Assembly (NCBI GenBank): GCA_964461265.1
Contig: CAYWTS010000033.1
Coordinates: forward strand, 1-24,308
Length of the DNA stretch: 24,308 nucleotides
Direction: 5' to 3'
Origin: CAYWTS01 sp964461265
GTDB taxonomy: Bacteria > Bacteroidota > Ignavibacteria > Tepidaquicellales > OLB5
How positions within the stretch are numbered: position 1 is the first letter of the stretch; every line of letters starts with the position of its first letter. A model generated the notes under the pieces. It was not told where the DNA came from. It saw only the letters and a list, made by a program, of their open reading frames with translations, and made no database searches. The position numbers and the translations under genes are program-made. Of the stretch, positions 5,957 to 14,782 are shown in pieces.

Positions 5957-7606
5957 CTATTTCAGCAGCGTCATTATTTTCGTCTGTGTAAACTCATTAG
6001 CCCGTAAAGTATAAAAATACACACCACTCGTTAATCCTTTTGCAACCCAGTTATATTCATAAGTTCCGGCTGATAAATTTTCATTCAACGGTTTCGCAAC
6101 TAACTGCCCAGTAACATTATAAACTTCAAGAGTAACAAATGACGATTTTGGTAATGAAAATTTAATGGTTGTGCCTGGATTAAAGGGATTGGGATAGTTT
6201 TGTTCTAATGTATATTTTTCCGGTACTGTACCTGATGTTTGCCGGACACCGCTTAGTGTAGCCGTATATTTAAAAGTAAGCCAATCATTCCCATCAGGAG
6301 CCGGGAAATTTGCAGCACCTGTTACATATACTTCACCTGTCGGTGCAACAGCTACTGAATAAGCACGGTCTGTTAAGCCTGTAAGTCCGTTATATCTTAG
6401 CGGGCCTAAGATGCTTCCGTCAGACATGTTATATCCTATTGTTAAATAGTCGTAAAATGAACCCACTGCTTCGGAACTGTAGCCTGTCACGTATACCCTT
6501 TGATTTGAATTATTAACAGCAATAGCTATAGGGTAATCCAACAAACCGGGTCCATTATATCTGCGTTCCCACAATAAAGCAAGTGAATTGCTGTACTTGA
6601 TTGTTTCATAGTCCGCATTGGTACCTACACCTTGACTATAACCTGTAACATAAACATTGTTATTATTGTCTATTGCTATTGCTGTGGTTATGTCAAGGCC
6701 ATCACCGGGACCGTTATAATCATGCACTGCCATGCTATCGCCCGTAGTACCGTTATATTTAATAGTTGTAAAATTATACCCGTCTTGTGCCGTATAATGG
6801 TACCCTGTTACAAATACATTATTGCTTGCATCTAGTACCAACCCAATAGCAAAATTAGAACCTGAAGGTGCATATTTTTTAGCCCACTGTACAACACCTG
6901 CTGAGTTCATTTTAACTGTTAAATAATCTTCTAAACCTGATGCACCCGACTTACCTGTAACATAAACGTTTCCGGAACCATCTACTTTAATGCTCTTTGC
7001 CTCATCATAGGTTGTAGAAAGAGAATCAGAATAAACAGAGGGCCACCCGGGCTGCAAAACACCTGCTGAATTATATTTTAATGTGGTAAATTTCTGTGCA
7101 CCGCCTATATCGCTTCTGCCGGTAATATAAACATTACCCGAAGCATCTACAAAAAGGGAATGGGAATAATCACCGCCATTGCCCGTGCCGTTGTAAGTTC
7201 TCCTCCATAATGTATCACCTGTAGCAGCACTGTATTTTACTACAAACATATCTCTGTTAGGATTAAAAATCCATCCTGTAACATAAACAAAACCGGTATT
7301 ATCAGTTACTATAGCACTTGGCATGTCGTTTTGATTACCGCTTCCTTTTATTTTCCTCACCCAAACTGAATCACCTGTTGCAGGATTATACCTTATTGTA
7401 ACTATAGTGGCACTTGTACCGGTTGGATTTGAAACACCCGTTACAAAAACAAAACCTGAATTATTAACAGCAACTCCTACTGCTGAATCGATAGAACTCG
7501 ATGTTATACCGCTATATCTGGACTGCCACAATATCTGAGCAGTTGAAAACTGTTCAAAGATTAAAAATAAGGTAATTACGATTAGAATTGGTTTTATTTT
7601 AGCCAT
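5957..7606 (-). CDS. Secreted SBBP-repeat protein with T9SS type A sorting domain
   Basis: This 549-residue exported protein is predicted to reach the outer surface or medium. An N-terminal Sec signal peptide (ILIVITLFLIFEQFSTAQ) precedes eight repeats of roughly 50-55 residues with the SBBP core 'D.AxAIAVDxxGNVYVTG.S ... Y.TIKYN..G...W.RRYNG'. This is expected to fold as a beta-propeller of seven or eight blades. The last 80 residues are a Por/T9SS C-terminal domain beginning NYPNPFNPGTTIKFSLP and ending SGVYFYTLRANEFTQTKIMTLLK, which directs passage through the type IX system. Start is ATG at 7606. The gene stands alone; the opposite-strand GH3 gene diverges from a shared 178-bp region, and the MITE-like element lies 37 bp past its stop. 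The ligand or function is unknown: such proteins are abundant in Ignavibacteria and are usually annotated only by repeat. A paralogue lies at 21600-23285. Confidence 0.93.
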   Translation of the reverse strand: MAKIKPILIVITLFLIFEQFSTAQILWQSRYSGITSSSIDSAVGVAVNNSGFVFVTGVSNPTGTSATIVTIRYNPATGDSVWVRKIKGSGNQNDMPSAIVTDNTGFVYVTGWIFNPNRDMFVVKYSAATGDTLWRRTYNGTGNGGDYSHSLFVDASGNVYITGRSDIGGAQKFTTLKYNSAGVLQPGWPSVYSDSLSTTYDEAKSIKVDGSGNVYVTGKSGASGLEDYLTVKMNSAGVVQWAKKYAPSGSNFAIGLVLDASNNVFVTGYHYTAQDGYNFTTIKYNGTTGDSMAVHDYNGPGDGLDITTAIAIDNNNNVYVTGYSQGVGTNADYETIKYSNSLALLWERRYNGPGLLDYPIAIAVNNSNQRVYVTGYSSEAVGSFYDYLTIGYNMSDGSILGPLRYNGLTGLTDRAYSVAVAPTGEVYVTGAANFPAPDGNDWLTFKYTATLSGVRQTSGTVPEKYTLEQNYPNPFNPGTTIKFSLPKSSFVTLEVYNVTGQLVAKPLNENLSAGTYEYNWVAKGLTSGVYFYTLRANEFTQTKIMTLLK

Positions 7607-7667
7607 TTTATTAATTATTTTTAAAGTGGAAAAATTTTATCTGATACTAAGTTAGTCTAAACAGGGT

Positions 7668-7716
7668 ATAAGGACAATACCTTATTCAAGTTAGGCATAA
7701 ATTACAAAATTTGTAA
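7668..7716. promoter_or_regulatory. Divergent promoter region with hairpin and 15-bp palindrome
   Basis: Between the leftward SBBP gene and the rightward GH3 gene there is a hairpin ATAAGG-acaata-CCTTAT (7668-7685) and a perfect 15-bp palindrome TTACAAA-A-TTTGTAA (7702-7716). Either could be a regulator site for one or both genes. AT-rich palindromes do arise by chance, so this is a weak call. Confidence 0.25.
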
Positions 7717-7784
7717 CTTCTTTAAATTTTAAATAATAAACCAAAAATTTTAAAAAATTGCTTAATTCGAAAAAAATATTACCT

Positions 7785-9551
7785 ATGCATCTTATACGAA
7801 TTAGTCTGCCATTAATAATAATTTTATTATTATTAACTTTTTATGTAATTAATAAAGTGAATCCCGGACATTTCAAAGAACAAAATTCATTTAATAAGCA
7901 AAACTTATTAAAAGAATTTCATAATACCCCCCATAGCAAACTTTCTAAAATGACTCTAAGAGAGAAAATTGCTCAAATGATAATTTCAAGTGTCGTCCCC
8001 GAAAATGTATTAAACGCTTCAAGTGAACTCCGCAGACTCGAACGTCTTTGTACCGAGTCTAAGGTGGGAGGATTTATCTTTTTTAAGGGAACTGCACGTG
8101 ATTATACTACATTAGCAAATAAATTGCAAGATTTTTCTGAGACCCCATTACTGATTTCAGCAGATTTTGAAAGAGGCACAGCAATGCGTGTTACAGGTGG
8201 GAGCCTCTTTCCTAACAACATGGCTATTGGTGCTGCTAATGATACCGACCTGACTTACGAAATGGGTCTAACAATTGCCGGAGAAATGAGACGTCTGGGC
8301 GTACATCAGAATTATGCACCTGTGTGTGATGTCAATAATAATTCCAACAATCCGATTATTAATGTACGTTCATTCGGAGAAGACCCTGAACTAGTCGGAA
8401 GATTATCTTCAGTAATGATCAAAGGATTACAGGACGGCAATGTGATTGCAACGGCAAAACATTTCCCCGGGCATGGAGATACAGAAATTGATTCACATAA
8501 AGACTTACCTGTCTTAAACTTTGATATGGAAAGATTAAACAGAATCGAGCTTATTCCCTTCAAAAATGCTCTTAATAGCAGTGTGATGTCGGTAATGACT
8601 GCACACCTCTCACTCCCCCAGCTTGAACCGCAACTCAATGTTCCTTCATCACTTTCAAAAAATATCATAACCGGATTGTTAAAATCACAAATGGGTTTTT
8701 ACGGACTTATTATAACAGACGCACTGAATATGAAAGGAATTACCAAGTATTTCTCCGTAGAAGAAGTTGCTGTAATGTGTGTTGAAGCAGGGAATGACCT
8801 TATATTAATGCCGCTCGATGAAAACCGTTCCATTAACGCAATAGAAAAAGCAGTTTATGATGGCAAAATAAACGAAGATAGAATCGATAGTTCAGTAAAT
8901 AAAATATTACAGGCAAAAGAGTGGCTTGGTTTGTTTGAAAATAAATATGTTAATGAAACCGAAGCTGTTAATAATATTAACTCGGAAGATGCAAAGAACC
9001 TTGCCCAGCTAATTGCTGACCGCTCGGTTACACTTGTAAAAGATGACAATAATATATTACCGTTTAAAAATCCTGATAAAAAATACACAATTTATAATAT
9101 AAGTGATGGTATTGAGAATATTAATTCATCTTATTTTAATGAGAAAATCCCTGATAAATTCAATAACATAAGGATCTTTAACATAACCGAAGATATAGAT
9201 AAAGAAAAAGCAGATTATCTCATAAACGAATCATTTTCTTACGATTATGTGATAATTGCTATTTATGCGAAAGTTAAATACGGAACGGGGAAAATTAATC
9301 TTTTACCCTCACATTCGGAACTTATCGAAAAATTAAATTCCTTACATAAATTCTTAGTAATCATTTCTTTCGGAAATCCATACCTCTTAAAAGAATTCCC
9401 TTCAGTCCCTGCTTACATTGCTGCATACGGTGACCAGAATGTAAGCATAAATGCTACGCTAAAAGTAATAACAGGTGAAATACCTTTTAAAGGTAAGCTG
9501 CCTGTTACAATTAATGACCAATATAAAATCGGGACAGGGATTTTACGTTAG
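7785..9551 (+). CDS. Membrane-anchored glycoside hydrolase family 3, NagZ-type beta-N-acetylhexosaminidase
   Basis: This is a GH3 enzyme predicted to remove terminal N-acetylglucosamine from peptidoglycan fragments or chitooligosaccharides. A hydrophobic N-terminal segment (LIRISLPLIIILLLLTFYVI) is a signal anchor or uncleaved signal. The TIM-barrel domain includes ISADFERG, SFGEDPELVG and the NagZ signature KHFPGHGDTEIDSH at about residues 225-238, whose Asp-His pair provides the acid/base. The nucleophile Asp is expected in ITDALNMKGI, about residue 312. A GH3 C-terminal alpha/beta domain follows from about 390. At 588 residues it is longer than cytoplasmic NagZ (about 340) and resembles the exported long forms of Bacteroidota. 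I chose ATG 7785; a TTG at 7758 in the same frame would add nine residues before the hydrophobic segment. The next gene lies 75 bp downstream and may be cotranscribed. Confidence 0.9.
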   Translation: MHLIRISLPLIIILLLLTFYVINKVNPGHFKEQNSFNKQNLLKEFHNTPHSKLSKMTLREKIAQMIISSVVPENVLNASSELRRLERLCTESKVGGFIFFKGTARDYTTLANKLQDFSETPLLISADFERGTAMRVTGGSLFPNNMAIGAANDTDLTYEMGLTIAGEMRRLGVHQNYAPVCDVNNNSNNPIINVRSFGEDPELVGRLSSVMIKGLQDGNVIATAKHFPGHGDTEIDSHKDLPVLNFDMERLNRIELIPFKNALNSSVMSVMTAHLSLPQLEPQLNVPSSLSKNIITGLLKSQMGFYGLIITDALNMKGITKYFSVEEVAVMCVEAGNDLILMPLDENRSINAIEKAVYDGKINEDRIDSSVNKILQAKEWLGLFENKYVNETEAVNNINSEDAKNLAQLIADRSVTLVKDDNNILPFKNPDKKYTIYNISDGIENINSSYFNEKIPDKFNNIRIFNITEDIDKEKADYLINESFSYDYVIIAIYAKVKYGTGKINLLPSHSELIEKLNSLHKFLVIISFGNPYLLKEFPSVPAYIAAYGDQNVSINATLKVITGEIPFKGKLPVTINDQYKIGTGILR

Positions 9552-9626
9552 TTAAAATACTTAATCAGCCTTAAATTGAATATACAGGATAAGAAAATTA
9601 TATTTGTATTAACAAACATAAGATAG

Positions 9627-10310
9627 TTGAAATTCACTTCAGTATATAAAAAAATAAATATTCTTCCGGTACTAATTACATTACTGATATTTTCAGGTTT
9701 TACTAATTTCGAGCAAAAACTGCTAATAAATCCTGACGGTTCGGGAAGGATAGCCATTCACTATTGGACAGCAATCAGTAATTTTCACTCGGGTAATACG
9801 GGAAATTTAGTTTTCGAGGAAAATTTAGTGCGTACTAAATTCACAAGTCCTTCTACTAAGATTGAAAAAATTAAAATCGAAGATAAACAAACCGATTCTG
9901 CAATACATGTATATTTAGAATTAACATTCGATGATATAAGAACACTATCAGAAGCAAAGGGATTTGAAAATATACAAACCTCATGGAAAGAAACCACTGA
10001 CGGAATAGAACTGAGATTCATTTTATTAAGAAATATTTCGGTTTCCGGTGATTCGGTTTCAAGGAATATAAAATCATCTTACGAATTTGAACTACCCGGT
10101 GAAATAGTATCAACAAATGGCAAACGCGACGGTCAGAAGGTCACCTGGGAATATTCATATGACGATTTTAACAAAGATTTTACAATGATTGTTGTATCGA
10201 AAAAAGTTAAAGAAAAAACCTGCGGAATTTTTGGGTTTATTGCTGCTGTAATTATTATTGGATTAGTTTATTTTACACAAAGGAATAAAAAGAAATTAAC
10301 GGAAAAATAA
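9627..10310 (+). CDS. Unrecognised membrane-anchored protein with C-terminal transmembrane helix
   Basis: I do not recognise a family with certainty. The 227-residue product starts with a basic-hydrophobic stretch (KKINILPVLITLLIFSGF) that looks like a Sec signal. It continues with a mainly beta-strand domain of about 160 residues beginning KLLINPDGSGRIAIHYW, then a single hydrophobic helix CGIFGFIAAVIIIGLVYF followed by basic QRNKKKLTEK. That predicts an extracytoplasmic domain anchored by its C-terminus. The 'x-x-DGSG' strand near the start of the mature part recalls LppM/DUF3153-like lipid-binding proteins, a weak analogy only. The start is TTG at 9627; no ATG occurs until far inside the domain, and the signal-like sequence begins right after it. 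It follows the GH3 gene by 75 bp on the same strand and converges with glycogen phosphorylase, leaving only 14 bp between stops. Confidence 0.7.
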   Translation: MKFTSVYKKINILPVLITLLIFSGFTNFEQKLLINPDGSGRIAIHYWTAISNFHSGNTGNLVFEENLVRTKFTSPSTKIEKIKIEDKQTDSAIHVYLELTFDDIRTLSEAKGFENIQTSWKETTDGIELRFILLRNISVSGDSVSRNIKSSYEFELPGEIVSTNGKRDGQKVTWEYSYDDFNKDFTMIVVSKKVKEKTCGIFGFIAAVIIIGLVYFTQRNKKKLTEK

Positions 10311-10324
10311 TAACTCGCAAAATA

Positions 10325-12757
10325 TTACACACACCAAATCTTTTCCGCATAATTTTTAACTGTTCTGTCACTTGAAAATTTTCCGCACCGTGATGTATTT
10401 ATTATTGATTTCCTTATCCACGATTTTACATCCCTGTATTCATTTTCTATTCTATCCTGAATTTCGATATATGAATCGAAATCTGCCATAACCATATAAT
10501 AATCACTTCTTAATAAATCTTCTACAATTGGTCTGAAAATACCCGGTTCGGTTTTATTGAAAAAATCCGATGACAGCATATCAATAATCTGCTTTAACCT
10601 GATGTCACTTTCGTAATAGTCTCCGGGAGTATAACCTGATTTCCTAAGATTCATTACTTCATTGCTGTCCATTCCAAAAATGAAAATATTATCCTCACCA
10701 ACTGCCTTCCTGATTTCTATGTTTGCCCCGTCAAGCGTTCCGACGGTTAAAGCACCGTTTAAGGCAAACTTCATATTTCCAGTTCCCGACGCCTCGAACC
10801 CCGCTGTGGATATTTGTTCTGAAAGTTCAGATGCCGGTATTATTTTTTCAGCAAGCGAAACTCCATAATTCTTTATAAATATTACCTTCAATAGTGAACG
10901 GGTTTGATTATTTACGTCCGTGTCATTATTTATTATACCGGCTACACAATTAATTAATTTTATGTGAAGCTTAGCCATAAAATATGAAGGCGCAGCCTTT
11001 CCGCCCATTATTACTGTTCTTGGAAGTATGTCTTCTCCCTTTTTTATTTTGTTATATAAATATATAACATGAAATATTTTCAATAATTGACGTTTGTATT
11101 CGTGCAATCGTTTAATGTGCGAATCGAACAATGAATCCGGATTAATGTTTAATCCATAATTCTGCTTTATATATTCAGTAAGTAAAAGCTTATTGGTTTT
11201 TTTTGCGTTCTGCCAGTCGTTTTTAAAACTGTCATCATCTGTATATTGCTCTATTTTATTCAATTCGTCAGACTCGGTTATCCAACCAATACCGATTCGG
11301 CTGCTGATTAAACCTGATAAATACGGATTAGCTTCGAACAGAAACCTTCTTACAGATACCCCGTTAGTTATATTGACAAATTTATCAGGTTCTGTTTTAC
11401 AGAAATTGTTAAACACATAGTTTTTTAAAATATCGGTATGTAACTCCGATACCCCATTTACGGAATGACTGCCTATTACTGCAAGATTTGCCATTCGAAC
11501 GACTTTACTGCCGTTGCCGGAAATTATGGAGATATTTTCAGAATTTATATCTTTCACGGATGAATTTTTAACATATTTTTCTTTATAGTAGTTATCAATA
11601 TCCTCTATAAGTTCATAATGTCTTGGTAACAACGATTGGAAAATGTCTGCTTGCCAAGATTCAAGAGCTTCGGGGGCAATAGTATGATTTGTATAAGAAC
11701 TTGCCGACCTGGTTATATTCCAAGCTGTTTCCCAGTCAAGATTTTCCTCATCTGTCAGAATTCTCATTAATTCTGGAATTGCAATTGATGGATGAGTTTC
11801 ATTTAACTGTATTGCTGCCTTTTCGTGCAGATTCGTTATCGAGCGATTCATAATTTTGTGCTGTCTGATAATATCCTGTAATGAAGCTGACACAAAAAAA
11901 TACTGCTGTTTAAGTCTTAATAATTTACCGGCGAATATCGAATCGTTCGGATATAAAACTTTAGAAATCGATTCGGCTTCGTTCTTTTCCTCAACTGCCA
12001 TTACATAATCGCCCCTGTTAAAATAATATAGATTGAATTCGTTAGTTGACCTTGCCTGCCATAACCTTAAATTATTTACATATGAATTATGATATCCCGG
12101 GATTAATATATCGTAAGGTATTGCAAGCACGTCATGAGTATCACACCAGTTCTTTATAATCACTTTGTTTTCATCAGTAAGCGTTTCAACCCTGCCGTTG
12201 AATTTAACCCTGGCTGTTAATTCAGGCCTTATTATTATCCACGGATTTCCGAATTTCAGCCAGTCATCTGGTTTTTCAACCTGATACCCGTTTTCAAGTT
12301 CCTGTTTGAAAATCCCGTATTTGTATAATATACTGTAACCTGTAGCAGGTATTTGAAGTGTTGAAAGCGAATCCAAAAAACAAGCTGCAAGTCTTCCCAG
12401 CCCTCCGTTACCCAGTCCCATATCCTGCTCTTCTTCCATTACTGAATCCAGGTTATACCCGAATTCTTCTGCGATTAACTTGAAATCATCATATACGCCG
12501 AGTGATATCATCGTATTCGTCAGCAGTCTGCCCATTAAAAACTCAAGTGACAGATAATATACTCTTTTTCTGTTTGATAAAGTAACTTGCTGAAGTGATT
12601 GCAGCCATTGTTTTATGAGATGGTCACGTAAGGTAAGTATAATTGACTTCAGCAGGTCCGTTTCAGAAACCTCATCATTCGATTTAACAAAATCAAACTC
12701 AAGATGATATAAAACGCGGTCTTTTAATTTAGATTTATCTGTATTTGAAATATTCAT
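10325..12757 (-). CDS. glgP: Glycogen/maltodextrin alpha-glucan phosphorylase (GT35)
   Basis: This enzyme releases glucose-1-phosphate from alpha-1,4-glucans with phosphate and pyridoxal phosphate. The 810-residue protein is full length for the classical GT35 form. Landmarks include YYLSLEFLMGRLL (about 67-79), GLGNGGLGRLAACFLDS (about 114-130), YKYGIFKQ, NETHPSIAIPELMR, the KRLHEYKRQLL segment, and the cofactor motif EASGTGNMKFALNGALTVGT, with the PLP lysine near residue 663, followed by LDGANIEI. The start is ATG 12757 without a visible Shine-Dalgarno. The gene lies 48 bp downstream of rmlC on the same strand. It may share the rmlA-rmlC transcript, which would link storage glucan breakdown (glucose-1-phosphate) to RmlA, which consumes glucose-1-phosphate; this is inference from order only. 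Preference for glycogen, starch or maltodextrin cannot be told from sequence. Confidence 0.97.
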   Translation of the reverse strand: MNISNTDKSKLKDRVLYHLEFDFVKSNDEVSETDLLKSIILTLRDHLIKQWLQSLQQVTLSNRKRVYYLSLEFLMGRLLTNTMISLGVYDDFKLIAEEFGYNLDSVMEEEQDMGLGNGGLGRLAACFLDSLSTLQIPATGYSILYKYGIFKQELENGYQVEKPDDWLKFGNPWIIIRPELTARVKFNGRVETLTDENKVIIKNWCDTHDVLAIPYDILIPGYHNSYVNNLRLWQARSTNEFNLYYFNRGDYVMAVEEKNEAESISKVLYPNDSIFAGKLLRLKQQYFFVSASLQDIIRQHKIMNRSITNLHEKAAIQLNETHPSIAIPELMRILTDEENLDWETAWNITRSASSYTNHTIAPEALESWQADIFQSLLPRHYELIEDIDNYYKEKYVKNSSVKDINSENISIISGNGSKVVRMANLAVIGSHSVNGVSELHTDILKNYVFNNFCKTEPDKFVNITNGVSVRRFLFEANPYLSGLISSRIGIGWITESDELNKIEQYTDDDSFKNDWQNAKKTNKLLLTEYIKQNYGLNINPDSLFDSHIKRLHEYKRQLLKIFHVIYLYNKIKKGEDILPRTVIMGGKAAPSYFMAKLHIKLINCVAGIINNDTDVNNQTRSLLKVIFIKNYGVSLAEKIIPASELSEQISTAGFEASGTGNMKFALNGALTVGTLDGANIEIRKAVGEDNIFIFGMDSNEVMNLRKSGYTPGDYYESDIRLKQIIDMLSSDFFNKTEPGIFRPIVEDLLRSDYYMVMADFDSYIEIQDRIENEYRDVKSWIRKSIINTSRCGKFSSDRTVKNYAEKIWCV

Positions 12758-12805
12758 TAAATATGAGCAAATGGATTAATTACAAAGCGGTATAGAAGAA
12801 AGGCA

Positions 12806-13351
12806 TTAAAAAACGTCGGTGCCTATATCGTTAAATAATCGGGCTGATTTATCCTTATCGGAAACCAGGGGGTTTTCAACTTTCCAATCGATATTCAAGT
12901 CACTGTCGGCATAATAAATGGAACGTTCGGATTCTTTATTATAATATTGTGTGCATTTATAATGGAAAATCGCAAAATCGGTTAACACCGAAAATCCATG
13001 TGCAAATCCCGGCGGTATCCATATCTGAGTATGTTCGTCCTCTGTTAATAAGAAGGAAAAGTGTTGACCATAAGTTGTGGAATTTTTCCGGATATCCACT
13101 ACAACATCAAGTACTTCTCCGTAAATAACCTGACAGAGCTTCCCCTGTGCAAATGCTCCTATTTGATAATGCAGTCCCCTTACAGTCTCTTTTATCGAAC
13201 GGGAAATATTATCCTGAACAAATTCCGATGGTATTCCGAGTTTTTTATAATCAGCCATCTTGTAGGATTCAAAAAAATATCCGCGAGTATCGCCATATAC
13301 ATCCGGCTTAATAACCAGTACTCCTTTTAAAGGAGTTTCTTCTGCTTTCAT
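12806..13351 (-). CDS. rfbC: dTDP-4-dehydrorhamnose 3,5-epimerase
   Basis: RmlC/RfbC inverts C3 and C5 of dTDP-4-keto-6-deoxyglucose, the third step to dTDP-L-rhamnose. The 181-residue cupin has the standard signature: DTRGYFFESY near residue 21, QDNISRS, VRGLHYQ with the catalytic His61, GKLCQVIYGEVLDVVVDIR, and IWIPPGFAHGF with the second conserved His118. The KCTQYYN segment contains the conserved tyrosine near 137. The start is ATG 13351 with AAAGGA about 5 nt upstream, a good ribosome site. It overlaps the rmlA stop codon by 4 bp (ATGA), so the two are translationally coupled. RmlB and RmlD are not in this window. A related 3-epimerase or 5-epimerase-only activity in another deoxysugar pathway is possible but less likely beside RmlA. 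Confidence 0.96.
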   Translation of the reverse strand: MKAEETPLKGVLVIKPDVYGDTRGYFFESYKMADYKKLGIPSEFVQDNISRSIKETVRGLHYQIGAFAQGKLCQVIYGEVLDVVVDIRKNSTTYGQHFSFLLTEDEHTQIWIPPGFAHGFSVLTDFAIFHYKCTQYYNKESERSIYYADSDLNIDWKVENPLVSDKDKSARLFNDIGTDVF

Positions 13352-14217
13352 CCTGTCCTTTCGTGTATTATTTTTTCAAGGTACGAACGATAGTCACTCT
13401 TTGGCATACTGTCTATCAGTTTAGAAAATTTATTTTCATCAATAAATTTCATATGCAAAGCAATTTCCTCCAGACAGGCTACTTTTAAACCTTGCCGGTC
13501 TTCAATTGCACCAAAAAAATTTGAAGCCTGTAGCAACGCTTCAGGTGTGCCTGTATCAAGCCAAGCCACTCCCCTGCCAATCTTTTCTACCATTAACTCA
13601 CCAAGCTTAAGATATTCCACGTTTACATCCGTAATTTCAAGCTCACCTCTTGCTGAGGGTTTCAAATTTTTCGAAATATCTACTACACGGTTATCGTAAA
13701 CATATAAACCCGGTACTGCAAAATTCGATTTAGGCTCATTTGGTTTCTCCTCAATTGAAAGAACTCTTCCGCTTTCATCGAATTCAACTATACCGTACCT
13801 TTGAGGATCCTGAACCCGGTATCCGAAGATAGTTGCACCTTTTTCACGCGCAAGAGCCCGTGCAAAAAAATCGAGCTTGCCATAAAAGATGTTATCACCT
13901 AAGATTAACGTTACACGGTCATTACCTATGAATTTATCTCCGATAATAAAAGCTTCTGCAATTCCGTTCGGTGCTTTTTGCTCAGCATAATCAATAGTAA
14001 TTCCAAGATGATTTCCGTTATTAAAAAGCTTCCTGTAGTGAGGAAGTGTCTCATTGTTGGAAATAATTAGTATTTCCCTTATCCCGCCCAGCATTAAAAT
14101 AGAAAGAGGGTAATAGATAAGGGGCTTATCATAAATTAAAGTTAGCTGTTTGCTGTAAACCTGCGAGATTGGATACATACGTGAACCCGAACCGCCGGCA
14201 AGTATTATACCTTTCAT
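13348..14217 (-). CDS. rfbA: Glucose-1-phosphate thymidylyltransferase
   Basis: RmlA/RfbA joins glucose-1-phosphate and dTTP to dTDP-glucose, the entry to dTDP-rhamnose and other deoxysugars. The 289-residue sequence carries the nucleotide-binding loop GIILAGGSGSRMYPIS, followed by SKQLTLIYDKPLIYYPLS, LILGDNIFYG (metal-binding Asp), EEKP and RGELEITDVN, then WLDTGTPEALLQAS. The usual 'GTRLYP' is GSRMYP here, and 'LLPIYDKPM' is LTLIYDKPL; neither change touches the catalytic residues that I know. I use ATG 14217 rather than the in-frame TTG at 14223, since MKGIILAGG is the standard N-terminus. No Shine-Dalgarno is visible. The leader of about 100 nt between the tRNA and this gene can fold into competing hairpins. 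Its 3' end overlaps rfbC by 4 bp. Confidence 0.96.
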   Translation of the reverse strand: MKGIILAGGSGSRMYPISQVYSKQLTLIYDKPLIYYPLSILMLGGIREILIISNNETLPHYRKLFNNGNHLGITIDYAEQKAPNGIAEAFIIGDKFIGNDRVTLILGDNIFYGKLDFFARALAREKGATIFGYRVQDPQRYGIVEFDESGRVLSIEEKPNEPKSNFAVPGLYVYDNRVVDISKNLKPSARGELEITDVNVEYLKLGELMVEKIGRGVAWLDTGTPEALLQASNFFGAIEDRQGLKVACLEEIALHMKFIDENKFSKLIDSMPKSDYRSYLEKIIHERTG

Positions 14218-14220
14218 AAT

Positions 14221-14312
14221 CAATTATCAAATGCAAATCTTCAATGTTCTATAATGACTGTTAATTATCAAATACTTGTTTATTACACAATGATAATTGA
14301 ACATTAAAGATT
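14221..14312 (-). repeat. Nested inverted repeat in the rmlA leader
   Basis: AATCTTCAATGTTC (14236-14249) pairs with GAACATTAAAGATT (14299-14312) with one mismatch in 14. Stacked inside is AATTATCA (14263-14270) with TGATAATT (14291-14298), leaving a 13-nt bulge on one side. CAATTATCA occurs again at 14221-14229, next to the rmlA start codon, and could compete for the same TGATAATTG (14291-14299). The element sits between the tRNA 3' end and rmlA on the minus strand, so it may affect tRNA processing, termination or rmlA translation, or may simply be a repeat remnant. Confidence 0.45.
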
Positions 14313-14320
14313 GTTTTTTG

Positions 14321-14394
<74 letters not shown>

Positions 14395-14782
14395 AAATGT
14401 TAATAAAAAAAGCAATCTCTTAATAATATATAAAAATAATTACGACTTATATTAAAAACTATGCATGTGATAAAGTTAAGAAACTTCAGTAAACCTGTTT
14501 ATGCCTAATTTTTTAAATTTTTAAGTCAGCAATATTTTAATTAATGACTGAAAAGATACATCCTGATTATTAGCAGCTATCTTAAATATCCTCTTACAAA
14601 CTTTTTGGTAACCGGACAGATATGGTTTCAGTGGAATATTTTAAATTTGTGAATTTTGGATTTATAACAGCTTTTGACCAATTTAAGTATTCAGCAGAAT
14701 CATGGGAGACCCAAAATTCCCTTTCTGCCTTTTGACTTTAAAATTTAAGAATCAATTAAAATTGGCTAACACAAAAAAAATA
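14395..14782. other. 388-bp intergenic region, no gene recognised
   Basis: AT-rich DNA between the unknown 3' fragment and tRNA-Arg, both on the minus strand. It must contain the tRNA promoter and the end of the preceding transcript. I see no convincing terminator stem, no RNA fold I recognise and no reading frame with protein-like composition. Confidence 0.5.

Noticed and set aside
4507..7658. Shared 13-mer TTTAGACTAACTT at 4507-4519 and, inverted, near 7648
   Set aside because: At this window size and AT content, a single 13-base match on either strand is expected by chance; no flanking similarity supports a repeat.
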